This document shows, in pieces, positions 9,587-19,399 of a stretch of 64,000 nt of DNA (positions are counted from its first letter, which is position 1; each line of letters opens with the position of its first letter). This DNA is from Ceratothoa steindachneri (Eukaryota; Arthropoda; Malacostraca; Isopoda; Cymothoidae). Both the position numbers and the translations under genes were made by a program. A model generated the notes under the pieces. It had not been told where the DNA came from, did no database searches, and saw only the letters and a program-made list of their open reading frames with translations. Where the stretch lies: contig OZ018321.1 of NCBI GenBank assembly GCA_963969495.1, positions 195,210,126 through 195,274,125 on the forward strand, read 5' to 3'.

Positions 9587-10917
9587 TTGGCCGAGTGTGA
9601 GATGGCCCTCAAACAGAAGTGTTATGCCTATATGCGCTATAAGCGCCGCCCGAACGATTTCACTGTCGCTGAATTTCGTCGGGCTAGGTCTAGGTTCTGG
9701 TATATTTCGAAGCACGCTGGCCGCTCTTCTTGGCGGGCATACGTGTCTTCACTTAACGGGAAGACCCTTCTAGCTGAGGTCACGAAGCGAGTCAAAAGGA
9801 TTCATGGCAAGTTCGCGCAGGACCCCGCCCCTCCCGTTCTTCAGGAGAATGGGATCGCTATCTCGGAACAGGCATCCGTTGCAGAATCCTTCGTGACCGC
9901 TTTCTCTGCATTCTCTGGCCAGGATACTGCTCTGCCAGCATTCAATACACGTCGTGATGTCGCGGAAGGCCACTGACTGGACTTTACTTCCAGAGGAGGA
10001 GAACCCTCCAACGACAGGTTTACTGTAAGTGAGTTGCGTTCCGCTTTTGTTTCGTGCGCGGACACCACCCATGGTCCAGACGATGTCCTGTGCGACATGC
10101 TTCGACACCTGGGTGAGAGGGGCATGGCATTTCTCTTATATTTGTTCAACAGGATCGGGGTGGAGGGTCTCTTCCCGGATTCCTTGTGAATCGCTACTGT
10201 GCTCGCCTCCTCCAAACCGGGGAGAGATCACTCTACTCCGGCCGGTTTCCGCCAAATCTCTTCAATCTCTTGCGTATGCAAGTTGATGGAGAAATTCGTA
10301 AATGTCAGATTGGCCTTTTTCTTGGACAGCGGAGGGCATCTGTCTTCTTCACAGTGCGGCTTCCACAAGTTCCACTCCACGTCGGCTGCTCTGCTCCTAC
10401 TGGAAAATGCCGTCTGCAAGGCCTTCCTTTTTAGACAGCACTACGGCACGTTGTTTTTCAACCTGGAGAAGGCCTATTATATCGCATGGCGATACGGTAT
10501 CATGGAGACTCTTCACACGATGGGAGCGAGGAGACGCCTCCAAATCTTTATATTTGAATTTTTGCGAGATCGTCGATTCCACGTACGGGTGGGACAGCCC
10601 TCTCCGGCCCAATGGAGCAGGAAGAGGTTGTCCCGCAGGGACGTGTCCCCAGTGTCACACTCTTTGCCATGAGCATCAATGGCATCACCTCGGTGCTGCC
10701 AAAAGATGTTCTCACTACGCTCTACGTGGATGACCTTTCGATCTCTTTTGGCGCTGCCCAGATGCCAACTCTGGAGCGTCGACTCCATGATGCATTGAAC
10801 CGCGTCTCTCGCTATGCCGAAGCGCACAGGTTTCGGTTTTCCTTCGCCAAGACTAAGGTCGTGCTCGTCTGCCGCCATCCACGGCTGCACCCTAACCCTA
10901 ACTTATTTCTTAATTAG
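9587..10917 (+). pseudogene. I-group LINE ORF2: reverse transcriptase
   Basis: The linker (9587-9976) includes KRRPNDFTVAEFRRARSRFW. RT fragments follow: TPAGFRQISSISCVCKLMEK, then FHKFHSTSAALLLLENAVC and LFFNLEKAYYIAWRYGI (first catalytic region, with D changed to N in FFDLEKAYD-type boxes). EEVVPQGRVPSVTLFAMSIN then leads to LYVDDLSISF (10718-10747), where the YVDD pair is intact. The reading frame switches several times. The D-to-N change at the first catalytic Asp would itself abolish activity. Confidence 0.85.
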
Positions 10918-11559
10918 GTACGCCTGGAATTAGTTGAATCGCACTGTTTCCTTGGTCTTGTATTTGACTGACGCCTCACCTGGGAGGCTCATATACGCAC
11001 GCCATGGATATTCTCCGTTCCTTGACGTTCAGCGATTAGGCGCTGATTGGGCTACTACATTACTTTTTTATCGATCTTTTTTTTTCGTTCGAAGCTCGAC
11101 TACGGATGGAGTTTTATGCATCCGCAGCCGAGCGTTTATTGCGGAAGCTGGACTCGATCCACCACACCAGCCTTTGTCTGTCGACTGGTGCCTTCTGCAT
11201 CTTCCCTATCGAAAGCCTACTGGTCGATGCTCTACGCCGTGTACAGTGCATTATTCGCCTGTACGCGCGAGCAAGGCGCCTCATTCAGTCGCCAACAGCT
11301 CTCACTGCATCAGTAGCTGATTTCAGCGGTGCTTATGCCGCCGAGAGACGCCAGTCATACCCTAAGCCATTTGGGTTTAGGGCCAGGAAACTCCTTTGAG
11401 AGCTAGGTATAGCTCTCAAGACGGTGGCTCCCTTGGCTCTGCCCAGGAGGCCACCCTGGAGCGTATCACATTTGGCTATTTGTTGCCACGCCTCTTTATC
11501 TAAAGCTTGTACAGCACCGGGAGTATTGCGTTCCACCTTTCGGAGCACAGCTCATGTCA

Positions 11560-12303
11560 CGCTGGAAACGTGCCAGTGTATACGGATGGTTCCAAGGCCG
11601 AAGAGGGGGTGCCCTCCCATGCCCTATCCCCTCTGTTTGAAGTCAGCGGGGCTCTGTCAGGCGCTGCGTAAGTTTTCACGGCCGAGCAATACACTACTCG
11701 GTACGGGAGATTACGCGATGTGCCCAATCGGAGACCAGGTTGTGATCTATATCTACTCACAAAGCGCCCTGAGTGCTCTCGGGCCATTGGAATCTCCGCA
11801 TCCCCTGGGTTCGTGATATCCTTGAAACCACGGTTTTTGCAAGCAGGGTGGATGTCGAGATTATATTCTGCTGGGTTTCTGGACATGTAGGAATTGCTGG
11901 GAATGAGCGCGCCGATGATGACGCCAAAGAGTCTTGGAGGACTCTGCCACTGGTCTAGCGTTTCGCTCTTTCTCACACTGACTATATGGCAGAAATACGG
12001 GCAGCTCTTCGGGCTGCTTGGCAAAGAAGATAGGAGATGGTCGAAGGGAACATAAAGTTGCGTGCCATTGCGCCGCGACTGTTCCCATGGACCTATCCCC
12101 CAATGCCGCGAAGGCTTCAGGTTGCTTTCTGTCGTCTCCGAATTGGGCACACTCGCAGGACGCACCACCATTTGATGGAGCGCTCGCCAGTGCCCTACTG
12201 TGAAGATTGCCTTGTCCCCCAGACTGTTCGGCACATTCTTGTTGAATGTCCCAGTCTGGGCAATCTTCGCGCATGTTACTTGTCCCAGTACCGGGATGGG
12301 TGA
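11560..12303 (+). pseudogene. I-group LINE ORF2: RNase H and C-terminal domain
   Basis: RNase H begins near 11575 with VYTDGSKAEEG (catalytic Asp) and continues to FCWVSGHVGIAGNERADDDA (11865-11925), the last box with the conserved His and Asp. The C-terminal segment (12115-12270) reads LRIGHTRRTHHH, then CEDCLVPQTVRHILVECPSL, a Cys/His motif common at the end of I- and Jockey-group ORF2. Frame changes separate the boxes. RNase H presence distinguishes this element from the CR1-type copies in the window. Confidence 0.85.
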
Positions 12304-12560
12304 GGTCGCTACCGCCTGTCCTTTGTACTCGGGACGAGTGCGTGCACATTGACTATTGGACTTGTAGACTTTTGCGGGAAGGCTGGCCTTTCCCCTTTAT
12401 CTAACTAGGTTTTGTTCTTTTGTTATTGTTGTTTTCTTTTTAGATTGCACGATCCTGCACCGGGGTAAGGTTGTTCTTCCCCCGATGCTGGAGCTTATAT
12501 CCTAATTGTTGCCTTTTCCCTTTTTATTGTTTTTGTGTTTTCATATTCTTATTTTAAAGT

Positions 12561-12576
12561 AGCCTAGTGCTAGGCT
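12561..12576. repeat. Perfect palindrome in I-element 3' UTR
   Basis: AGCCTAGTGCTAGGCT is a 7-bp stem with a 2-nt centre, about 70 bp before the A-rich end. A small stem-loop near the 3' end is a plausible recognition site for the element's own RT. Confidence 0.85.
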
Positions 12577-12649
12577 GTTGTGATTGCGGCGACTTATGCC
12601 CAAGTAGGCACTCGCCAGATAGGCTCCTAAAATAAAAAAAATATAATTC

Positions 12650-13600
12650 CAAGAACGCGTTGAAAGTGAAGCGGAAAATTTGGTATCATTTTCTTCTCTT
12701 GTTAACAATGGACAATCCCAAGGAAACTCGGGCAGTCATCATTGCTTTGCATCAAAGTGACGTCTCGTGTACAGAAATTGTTTCTATTACCAATAGGTTT
12801 GTAAACTTTTTCTTCTGGAAAACTATAAAGTTCAAGAAACGGGTGCAAATCCGCCAAGGAAGGACGCCCAAGGGTCTCCAGTAAGCTTAAATAACGACTC
12901 TTCATGCGGGGCCAGCTTCAGAATCAATCGCCAGATGATATTGAAATTGTTCAAGATTGTCTGATTGTACGTGTAAGTGCATTTCATCCCGGTGAGATAC
13001 TGACTTCTGGTCAATGTCATAGTGACAATGAGGGTAGCAAAGAAACTAATACTGATCAAGAAAAAAAGGTACAAGAAGTGGATGGTGGAAGATTGGAATA
13101 AGTTTATTTTCTCTGATGAAACCCCACGTTCACTGTTTATGACTTCGGGAATTCGACCCTCCGTAGAATAAAAGGGGTACGCTACTGAGTGCTCCATCGT
13201 TACAACGATGAAGCATGACCCATGTCTATTTAGAGCTTCTTATCGTCCAAGGCAATTATCCATGTCATTTTTTACCAAAATACTTAAACGAACAAAATGC
13301 TTTATTTAAATATCCTCTGAGAGTTGACTCGTACCAACGTTCCCAAAGTATTTTGGTAATGATCTGTGTTTTTCTCAACACGCTAGATCACTGTTTTATA
13401 GGGTACAAATGCTACGAACAGCAACTTTATTGGCTCTACTGCCTAGAAACTCCCTGACCTCAATCCGATCGACAACCTCTAGGAGATGTTCAAAAGGCTG
13501 GTGGATAATCTGAAGTTCACAAACTAACAGAGATTGATATCCAGCATGCCAGTGTGAGTTACAAAAGTAAACTTTAGGGACTTATGCCCAGTATTTTTAT
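12650..13600 (+). pseudogene. Tc1-like transposase remnant
   Basis: It starts at the ATG at 12708 (MDNPKETRAVIIALHQSDVS), the N-terminal helix-turn-helix of a Tc1-type transposase. The second HTH linker region (RQGRTPKG) follows. In the catalytic half, KKYKKWMVEDWNKFIFSDET (13055-13125) carries the first DDE Asp in the usual SDE context. The end is near 13460-13520 with LPDLNPIDNLWE, the third-residue region before WE/WS. Several frameshifts and stops interrupt it. Terminal inverted repeats were not resolved. Confidence 0.75.
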
Positions 13601-14640
13601 TGTTCATGTATATTTATTTAAAATCCTGTATGTATAAGGTATATGCTAGAAATCTGAAGCAGTGACGCTTAAGAACCACAAAATTTGTCTCTACCGAAAC
13701 CCCTGGCAATATCTGTACAGTTTAACTTCCCAAACCTTGGACCGGTAGAAAATATGGCAACATGGACCCGAATTAACAACTAGCCACTTCCGATGTGTTT
13801 TAACTCTTCATGACTTAGGTGGTGTTGATTCCACTTGGCTGGGTGTAAACCCACATACATGTACGAAACACTCACACATCTTTTGATCTCCTTATTCTTA
13901 GTAGTAGCAGTAGCAGCGATAGGTGATAAATCCCGAGATGATCAGCTAGACCATGGCCACCAAACATAGGATTCTTAACCTCTCCCAATTACTTTAATCA
14001 TTTATCAATCAATTTAATATTTTGTTATTTATCCTTTGGCAGGTGTCTGTAGGGGCGTAGGGACGGCCAATCATCCAGCCCCGAAGAGACAACTCAGAAT
14101 GGTGACGAGTGAAGAGGGATAGCGGTGCGGTTTCCGAACCGGAACAAGACAAGACGGTGATCCATTAGTGACGTCACTTAGGAAATGGTGTGAAAAGAAC
14201 TATAAATTTTGTGATATTTGTGAATTATTTGAACTTAAATTCGGTGGTTTGTGACATTGGTAAACGTGTTAAGTTCTGTGGTTTAGTCCTCGTTAAAAAT
14301 GACGGGAGCCAGGATTCCTCTTGGATACCTCACTTTTATCGTCTTTGCCCACCTACTGGTGAAGGTTTGGACTTTTGGAGGTAAGTTTTTTTTATTTTGG
14401 GTGAATATTATTTATTAATTGGTTTTATTTACTGCAAAAGGTGGTTCTATAAAGTGCTTTGAGTGCTTATTTTGTATTTTGTATTTTGTTCCTGTATGTT
14501 GTGTAAAGCTACCTGCGTCCTTGTGGAACTATGCAGGTCGAGGACAATTGCGCACTGCCATAGTCCGTTAAGACCTAATTAATCTCTATTCACCCTTTGG
14601 GTTACGTTTTCAAATGGGAATATTAAAAATAATATTTGTA
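13600..14640. other. Spacer with no recognisable gene
   Basis: AT-rich, with an AGTAGTAGCAGTAGCAGC run near 13900. A short ORF at 14190-14384 has no recognised motif. No RNA gene seen. Confidence 0.5.
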
Positions 14641-14960
14641 TAGCTCTCTTCAAGGCCATGGGCCTTCAGAGAGCGCTCGTCTATCGACTAAAGAAATGAG
14701 GGAAGAGCGCCATTCCGTCAGGCAGCTCATTCCACATTCTCAGTGCAAATACAGAGGAAGCACGATCCCCCCTATGCTACGCAGACGACTTCAAGGAACA
14801 ATCCTTAGGGAGTAGAGACAGTGTATAGTTCTCAGGGGTCAGTGAGCGGGATAATTAGGGGTGAGCTACGGCATTTATAGTCATATACATAGGAAGGAGG
14901 ACCTTAAAAGTGATCCTGTATCGATTGGGCGCCAGCAGTGCAGATCATGTAACAAAGGAA
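14640..14960 (-). pseudogene. LINE ORF2 C-terminal remnant
   Basis: The minus-strand translation gives ASSVFALRMWNELPDG near 14780-14720, the WN(E/S)LP signature that closes many non-LTR ORF2 proteins, preceded by about 50 residues of degraded sequence. The RT itself is absent. Family undetermined. Confidence 0.5.
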
Positions 14961-15039
14961 GTTGCATAAGATAAACTTCCCCATTTTTCACTCATTTATG
15001 TACCAAATTTATAATAACTTCTACCCTTTATATGCCTTC

Positions 15040-15410
15040 ATAAAACAAGGTCAACAAACTTAAGTCGCGTGCTCTCAATTATTCTGACTTGTAACCATAT
15101 GACCTTCAAAACTTTCAACAATTGGGGCAATCCGACCTATAGTTAGTTTTATTTTAATAATCCCCGGACTAACTATGAGAGGACCTTGACAATTATAGCA
15201 TTCAAAAGAGCATGCAAAACAACATAAAGCTTTCAAATGTCGCTAGAATCGGCCAAATAGTTACGATGTTATTGGCAAAATAATCTCATTGAAAAGTAAA
15301 ATGGTTACCATCCGACCGATTGACATACTGGCGGACATAGATACTTATAGACTCGAGTGCACGCGACTAAAAATCTGGCTATATCATCGTTGGTTTTGAT
15401 TTTTAGGCAT
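15040..15410. repeat. Dispersed repeat R1 (copies at 24.7 and 28.4 kb)
   Basis: 15047-15123 matches the reverse complement of 28404-28480 (shared GTCGCGTGCTCTCAATTAT and CTTCAAAACTTTCAA). 15298-15390 matches 24708-24795 directly (shared ACCATYCGACCG and CGACTAAAAAT). All are therefore likely parts of one dispersed noncoding family. No ORF or terminal repeat recognised. Confidence 0.75.
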
Positions 15411-15479
15411 TTTTTTTCAAATCCTCATGAGGTCTTAAAAATGGACCTGGGGTTATGTTAAAAGAGTACTAGTGTGCTT

Positions 15480-16547
15480 ATATTTGCACCTCCAGGGAAT
15501 AGGAACGAGACTAGAGGAACTGTCGTGGCGGAGAGTAATGCCGCAGACAAGATGCAAGAGAGAATTACCGCCCAATCTAGATAGGAAGCTCGCGGAAAAA
15601 CCCAGGGCAGGGCTAAAAGAGGGGGTCGAAGAACAGAGACAAGTTATGCTGACGTCGTTAGATCCGCGGCAACCCCAGAGACGGCGGGAACTCCTGTGTC
15701 GGGCGCAGCTCGAACGAACCCACAGAATATCGAGAGAACGATAACCCTGGGGTTGCGGTACTTCTATTGAAGCTGCTGCAGTAAGTTTTCGTACCAATTT
15801 AGAAAAAAGAAACGAAAAAGAAAGAAGAAAAGGCAGGTAGTAGCTGCGATGGAAGCACCAATGACCAACAGTGAACCGACCGAGACGAGCACATCGGCAC
15901 CGGCAGTGGAGTGTTCACTGGAGTTTAGGGGTGCGAGATCAAACGGAGAGTTTCAGGAAGTAAGAAAGAAAAAGAAAAGTGATAAGAAAAAGAAGAAGAA
16001 GGAGCAGATGACAATCTCCCCTGCCACAGAGGACCCCTTGAGAACGCTAAATCGCTTTGCCGTCTTGTCGGACGAGGGCGCGCAATGCGTAGTCGTGGGA
16101 GATTCGCAGCTGCGAGGCCTCCAGTACCACCTAGTTGGGGAGAAGTGCCACAGATGGGAAGTACGATGTCTTCTCGGGAGGAATAACGAGGTGCTACAGG
16201 ACGAAGTTAGGAATGTACGGAATTTATCCAGGAGCACCGTACCTGCCTCAATGGTCAGTGGAAACAACATTTTCCTTAAGGAAGGTAGAGTTGGGCTAAC
16301 GGAACATATAGTCCAGACATCGATAACGATTGCAGAGGATCTTCTCTCAAAGACGAGCAATGCCATGCTCGTAGGAATGCTACCCAGGAAGTTTGCTACA
16401 GTGCACGCAAGTAGCAAACGTTTTGGCATTAACGAACGTCTAACTTACCTTTGTGCGTTGACAGGAGTTAAGTTTGTAGATACGATCGACTTGTTATTCG
16501 GACGAGGTGACCTATACACGGAGGACGGCGTCTACCTAAACGACTGA
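15480..16547 (+). pseudogene. CR1 copy A ORF1 with SGNH-esterase-like domain
   Basis: The upstream part (15490-15740) is broken; a Ser/Thr-rich stretch includes ETSYADVVRSAA. The main frame from 15849 (MEAPMTNSEPTE) has a Lys-rich tract (about residues 40-58), then NRFAVLSDEG and CVVVGDSQLRGL, the GDS block of SGNH/GDSL esterases. The domain ends at EDGVYLND, where copy B has EDGTHLS; the catalytic His of the D-x-x-H block is therefore Tyr here. Esterase domains in ORF1 are known from CR1-group elements. Function inside the element's RNP is unresolved. Stop at 16545. Confidence 0.8.
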
Positions 16548-16789
16548 GGAAGAATGCCTTCTGGTTGTTAAAGGTTGCATCAGACGAGCCGCGAGAGCAA
16601 GTCAATGCGGGACATTCTACTACCAGAGGCCCTCCTGCACCGCAACGAGAGAGTAATGGAAACCTTGCCGGTGATGAAGAACTGGTACCAGGTGGAGAAG
16701 ATCCAGGCAACTCGGATGAAGCTTATGGTAATACTTCCCTTTTTGAGAACAACACTCCATCCGAGTCGTTGGGAAACGCGTTGGAGGAG

Positions 16790-18050
16790 GGAGCGTGCGG
16801 ACTAGCTCGCTACAGAACAAGTGGGACGAACTTGTGGCTGTATTGGCCACCGATAACCGAGTAGATATCTAGGCAATCGTCGAAACGCGGATCCATACTG
16901 AGAAGCGAGATTTCGAAGGTGAGTTTGCGATTTCCGGTTATACAATGTTGCTTCGTGACCGACCTTGTAGAGAGGGTGGCAGAGTTATGGTATACGTCCG
17001 GAACTGTTTTCCTGCTGTCGAATGCAATGTGAGATCTGGTCACGAGATTTTAGGGCTAGAGATAGATTGTACCAGCTCCTCTTATCGAGTAGTGGTGGTT
17101 TACAGGCCGAAAAGACAGTCAGAAGAGCTAGACTCAAACGAGGAACTGGACAGGCGATGCGGAAGGGAGAAGATTGATTGAGTTTGCTCAGGATAACTAC
17201 CTGACACAATGGGTAGAAGAGCCAACGAGAGGTGAGAACATGTTAGATTTGGTGTTTACCACCGAAGACGTCATTGTATCCGAACTCAACGTGGGAGAGT
17301 GTCTGAGCGGGAGCGATCACCGCACAGTCACGTTTCCAGTCCACATTCCATGTGAGAGACTCTCTCACGTCGCTATCTTTAAACTCGACTTCCGACGCAC
17401 GAACTTTGTGAGTTTTCGGGATGCAATAGCTCGGCTTGGGCTCGCAACAGGAGAAGTAGCCTCGGACAAATGGTTGGCGTTTAAAAAAATTTATGACCCA
17501 ACAGTCTGCGTTTGTCCCCCAACAGAAGGAAAAGCGGCAAGCCTCTCCAAACGAGATGCTTCATTCGAGGCATCTCCACAGTGATAAGGAACAGGAAAAC
17601 TGCCTACAATAACTGGAAAGCCAACCGTAATGAAGAAAGGCTTCTTCAATACAGGCAAAGGTGTAGGCAAGTTAAAGCATTGGTGCGCAGAGCTAAGCGC
17701 AGCGAGGAAGTTCGGGTTGCCTCCCTCTGTAAAGAGACCCCGGAAGAATTATTCCTGCATGTCAATAGTCGCAAGCTGATTCTTCATAGCATAGAACCGC
17801 TGAGAGATGACAATGGCGTGTTACGGAATTCAGAACCAAACATCGCCAATATGTTGAACGGCTACTTTGCCTTCGTACTTAGGAGGGAAGTTGAGGGGAC
17901 AGCTCCGAGGCCGAGGGTTCATCTCGAAGAGGGCGAAAACCTATGCAAAATAGTCTTAGAAAGAAAGGAAGTAGTAGCCAGACTAGAAAACCTTAACCCG
18001 TATATGTCTCCAACTGCGGGGCTTTCCCAAAATAGTACATCCACGGTATG
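16790..18050 (+). pseudogene. CR1 copy A ORF2: endonuclease and linker
   Basis: The start region reads NKWDELVAVLATDNRVD and AIVETRIHTEKRDF (the ET pair of the EEP fold), then REGGRVMVYVR and YRVVVVYRPKRQ. A deletion then removes the GDFN block. The frame resumes at 17174 with FAQDNYLTQWVEEPTRGENM, LDLVFTTED and GSDHRTVTF (the catalytic SDH). The basic linker at 17620-17790 includes RRAKRSEEVRVASLCKE and FLHVNSRK. RT is missing. Confidence 0.85.
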
Positions 18051-18119
18051 GTCAGCAATGTCCTTTGAGGTACTATTATTCCTTGTGACTCCTCATTTTC
18101 TAGAGCACTAATTATGCTC

Positions 18120-18298
18120 CTTTCATTAAACGTTGATTTGAAAGAATGAGGCAAATGTCATTTTTCTCTTAGGAACGCTATTCGGTGATCATTTGCGCGA
18201 TACATCCTGAAGAGAGAAACATTTACAACGAAGATCAATACACGGAGAAGGGAGACACATACAAAGAGAAGGGACACATATACAAAGAGAAGGGAGAT
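18120..18298. other. Short spacer with near-repeated GAGAAGGGA motif
   Basis: ACACGGAGAAGGGAGACACAT-type units repeat about every 20-25 bp from 18238 to 18300. No gene. Confidence 0.6.
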
Positions 18299-18935
18299 AC
18301 AGTCGTGGCCCAAAGTTTTCAGATTACTATATTTTTTCATATAAAAAATTAATAGAACTAATCAAACGTTGCATTATGTTTTAATATGTTTGTTTCACAA
18401 TTTGAAGGTGAAGTATAACAAAATTTAGAGCCCAAACGCATTTTATTAATACAGTCAATTGATGCGCTCAGTCAATATTTACAATAATGTCCCTTGTTCT
18501 TCAGGCAGCTTCATCTCGTTTTGGCAGTCTGGGGACCAAATTTGTGATGTTATCTTGACTGATATTGCTCCATTTTTGTTGAATAAACAACCATAACTGC
18601 TTAAAATTAGACGGATTCTGTTTATTAACTGCCAGTTTGATTATTGTCTACAAATTCTTTATTGGGGCAAATTCTAGGTCAAGGTCCCCAAAATTCGATG
18701 TTATTTTCAGCTAAGAACTTTGCTATTGTCATTACTTTGTGACAAGCAGCGCAATCATGGCGCAAAAATACTTTATCATTCCTGAAATTGGCCACGTTTT
18801 GATACCATTTTGAGTTGAGGGCAGTGGTTTGGAGGAAAGTTATTAGTGCTTCATTTTCCTCACTTGAGAACCAGCCAGAGACATGGAGAGTATCTGTATG
18901 CTTCAACGTGGCCATGACACAAGAATCTTGAAATA
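18299..18935 (-). pseudogene. Tc1-like element, 3' half with terminal repeat
   Basis: The left edge starts CAGTCGTGGCCCAAAGTTTT, resembling the ends of Tc1-type transposons. On the minus strand, MATLKHTDTLHVSGWFSS (18915) leads to FRNDKVFLRHDCAACHKVMT, where the second catalytic Asp sits in RHD-x-A-x-x-H. AKFLAENNIEFWGP and the degenerate FAPIKNL region (PDLNPIENLW in the family) follow. The C-terminal RLPKRDEA is recognisable near 18520. The N-terminal HTH half is missing. A second, fuller copy lies at 48.1-49.55 kb. Confidence 0.75.
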
Positions 18936-18939
18936 GGGC

Positions 18940-19380
18940 GTGTCAATTTTGGGGGTGAAAATTAATGTTTGCCAATTCCATGACTGAGGGGTTCTGGAGA
19001 TGTGTGTTTGGATGTGAGGAATTCAAATCTGCTATTATTTATGTGATTGCTTAACATTTAGCTTGGTAAATCACGTTTGAAAAAGCCCTCATAAATTGGG
19101 CTCAGAAAACAACATTCATTAATTTTAGCTTCTTAAAATGGCAGGTAATAGATATTTAGTTTCTCTGCATAAAACATATCCTAATAATCATAAAACATAT
19201 CTTGCTAATCCCCAAATTAAAATCTGCTATTATATTTGTGACCGTGCAACATTTAGCTTAAAAAAAAATATGTTTGCTATAACTACTCACATAAAACATA
19301 TCCCAGTCATCATAAAACATATCCTTGTAATCATGGAACATTAGAAAGTGATGATATCAATAAAAAAAAATATTAAACAA
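18940..19380. repeat. Local duplications: CATAAAACATATCC units and a ~200-bp repeat pair
   Basis: ATAAAACATATC occurs near 19168, 19190, 19291 and 19312, in pairs about 21 bp apart. AAATCTGCTATTAT...ACATTTAGCTT occurs near 19025 and again near 19220. No gene. Confidence 0.7.
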
Positions 19381-19399
19381 GTTTCAACAAGTCTCAACA

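Larger units (their letters stand above)
6230..12645 (+). mobile_element. Near full-length I-group LINE (ORF1, EN, RT, RNase H)
   Basis: About 6.4 kb with the complete domain order of an RNase-H-bearing non-LTR element. A noncoding 5' region (6230-6440) includes a perfect 12-bp stem at 6367-6399. ORF1 (6437-8380) ends with zinc knuckles; ORF2 has apurinic-type endonuclease (8800-9480), RT (9590-10920), RNase H (11560-11960) and a C-terminal His/Cys segment (12037-12270). The 3' UTR has a perfect palindrome at 12561-12576 and ends in AAAATAAAAAAAATATAA near 12645. Many frameshifts and stops show it is dead. GC content is visibly higher than in the flanking AT-rich DNA. Exact boundaries are inferred; target-site duplications were not resolved. 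A 3' relative sits at 46.16-47.19 kb. Confidence 0.85.
15470..18115 (+). mobile_element. CR1-group LINE copy A, internally deleted
   Basis: It contains ORF1 (to 16545), a shortened endonuclease (16790-17400) and the linker (17400-17990). The first RT segment follows (ARLENLNPYMSPTAG, near 17970-18020), then sequence jumps straight to the 3'-UTR motif TTTGAGGTACTATTATTCC (18063-18085). This motif is shared with the 3' ends of copies B (56270) and C (58757). Essentially the whole RT is deleted. A second deletion removes the GDFN box of the endonuclease near 17160. Compared with copy B, this is a nonautonomous, roughly half-size derivative. Confidence 0.85.
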
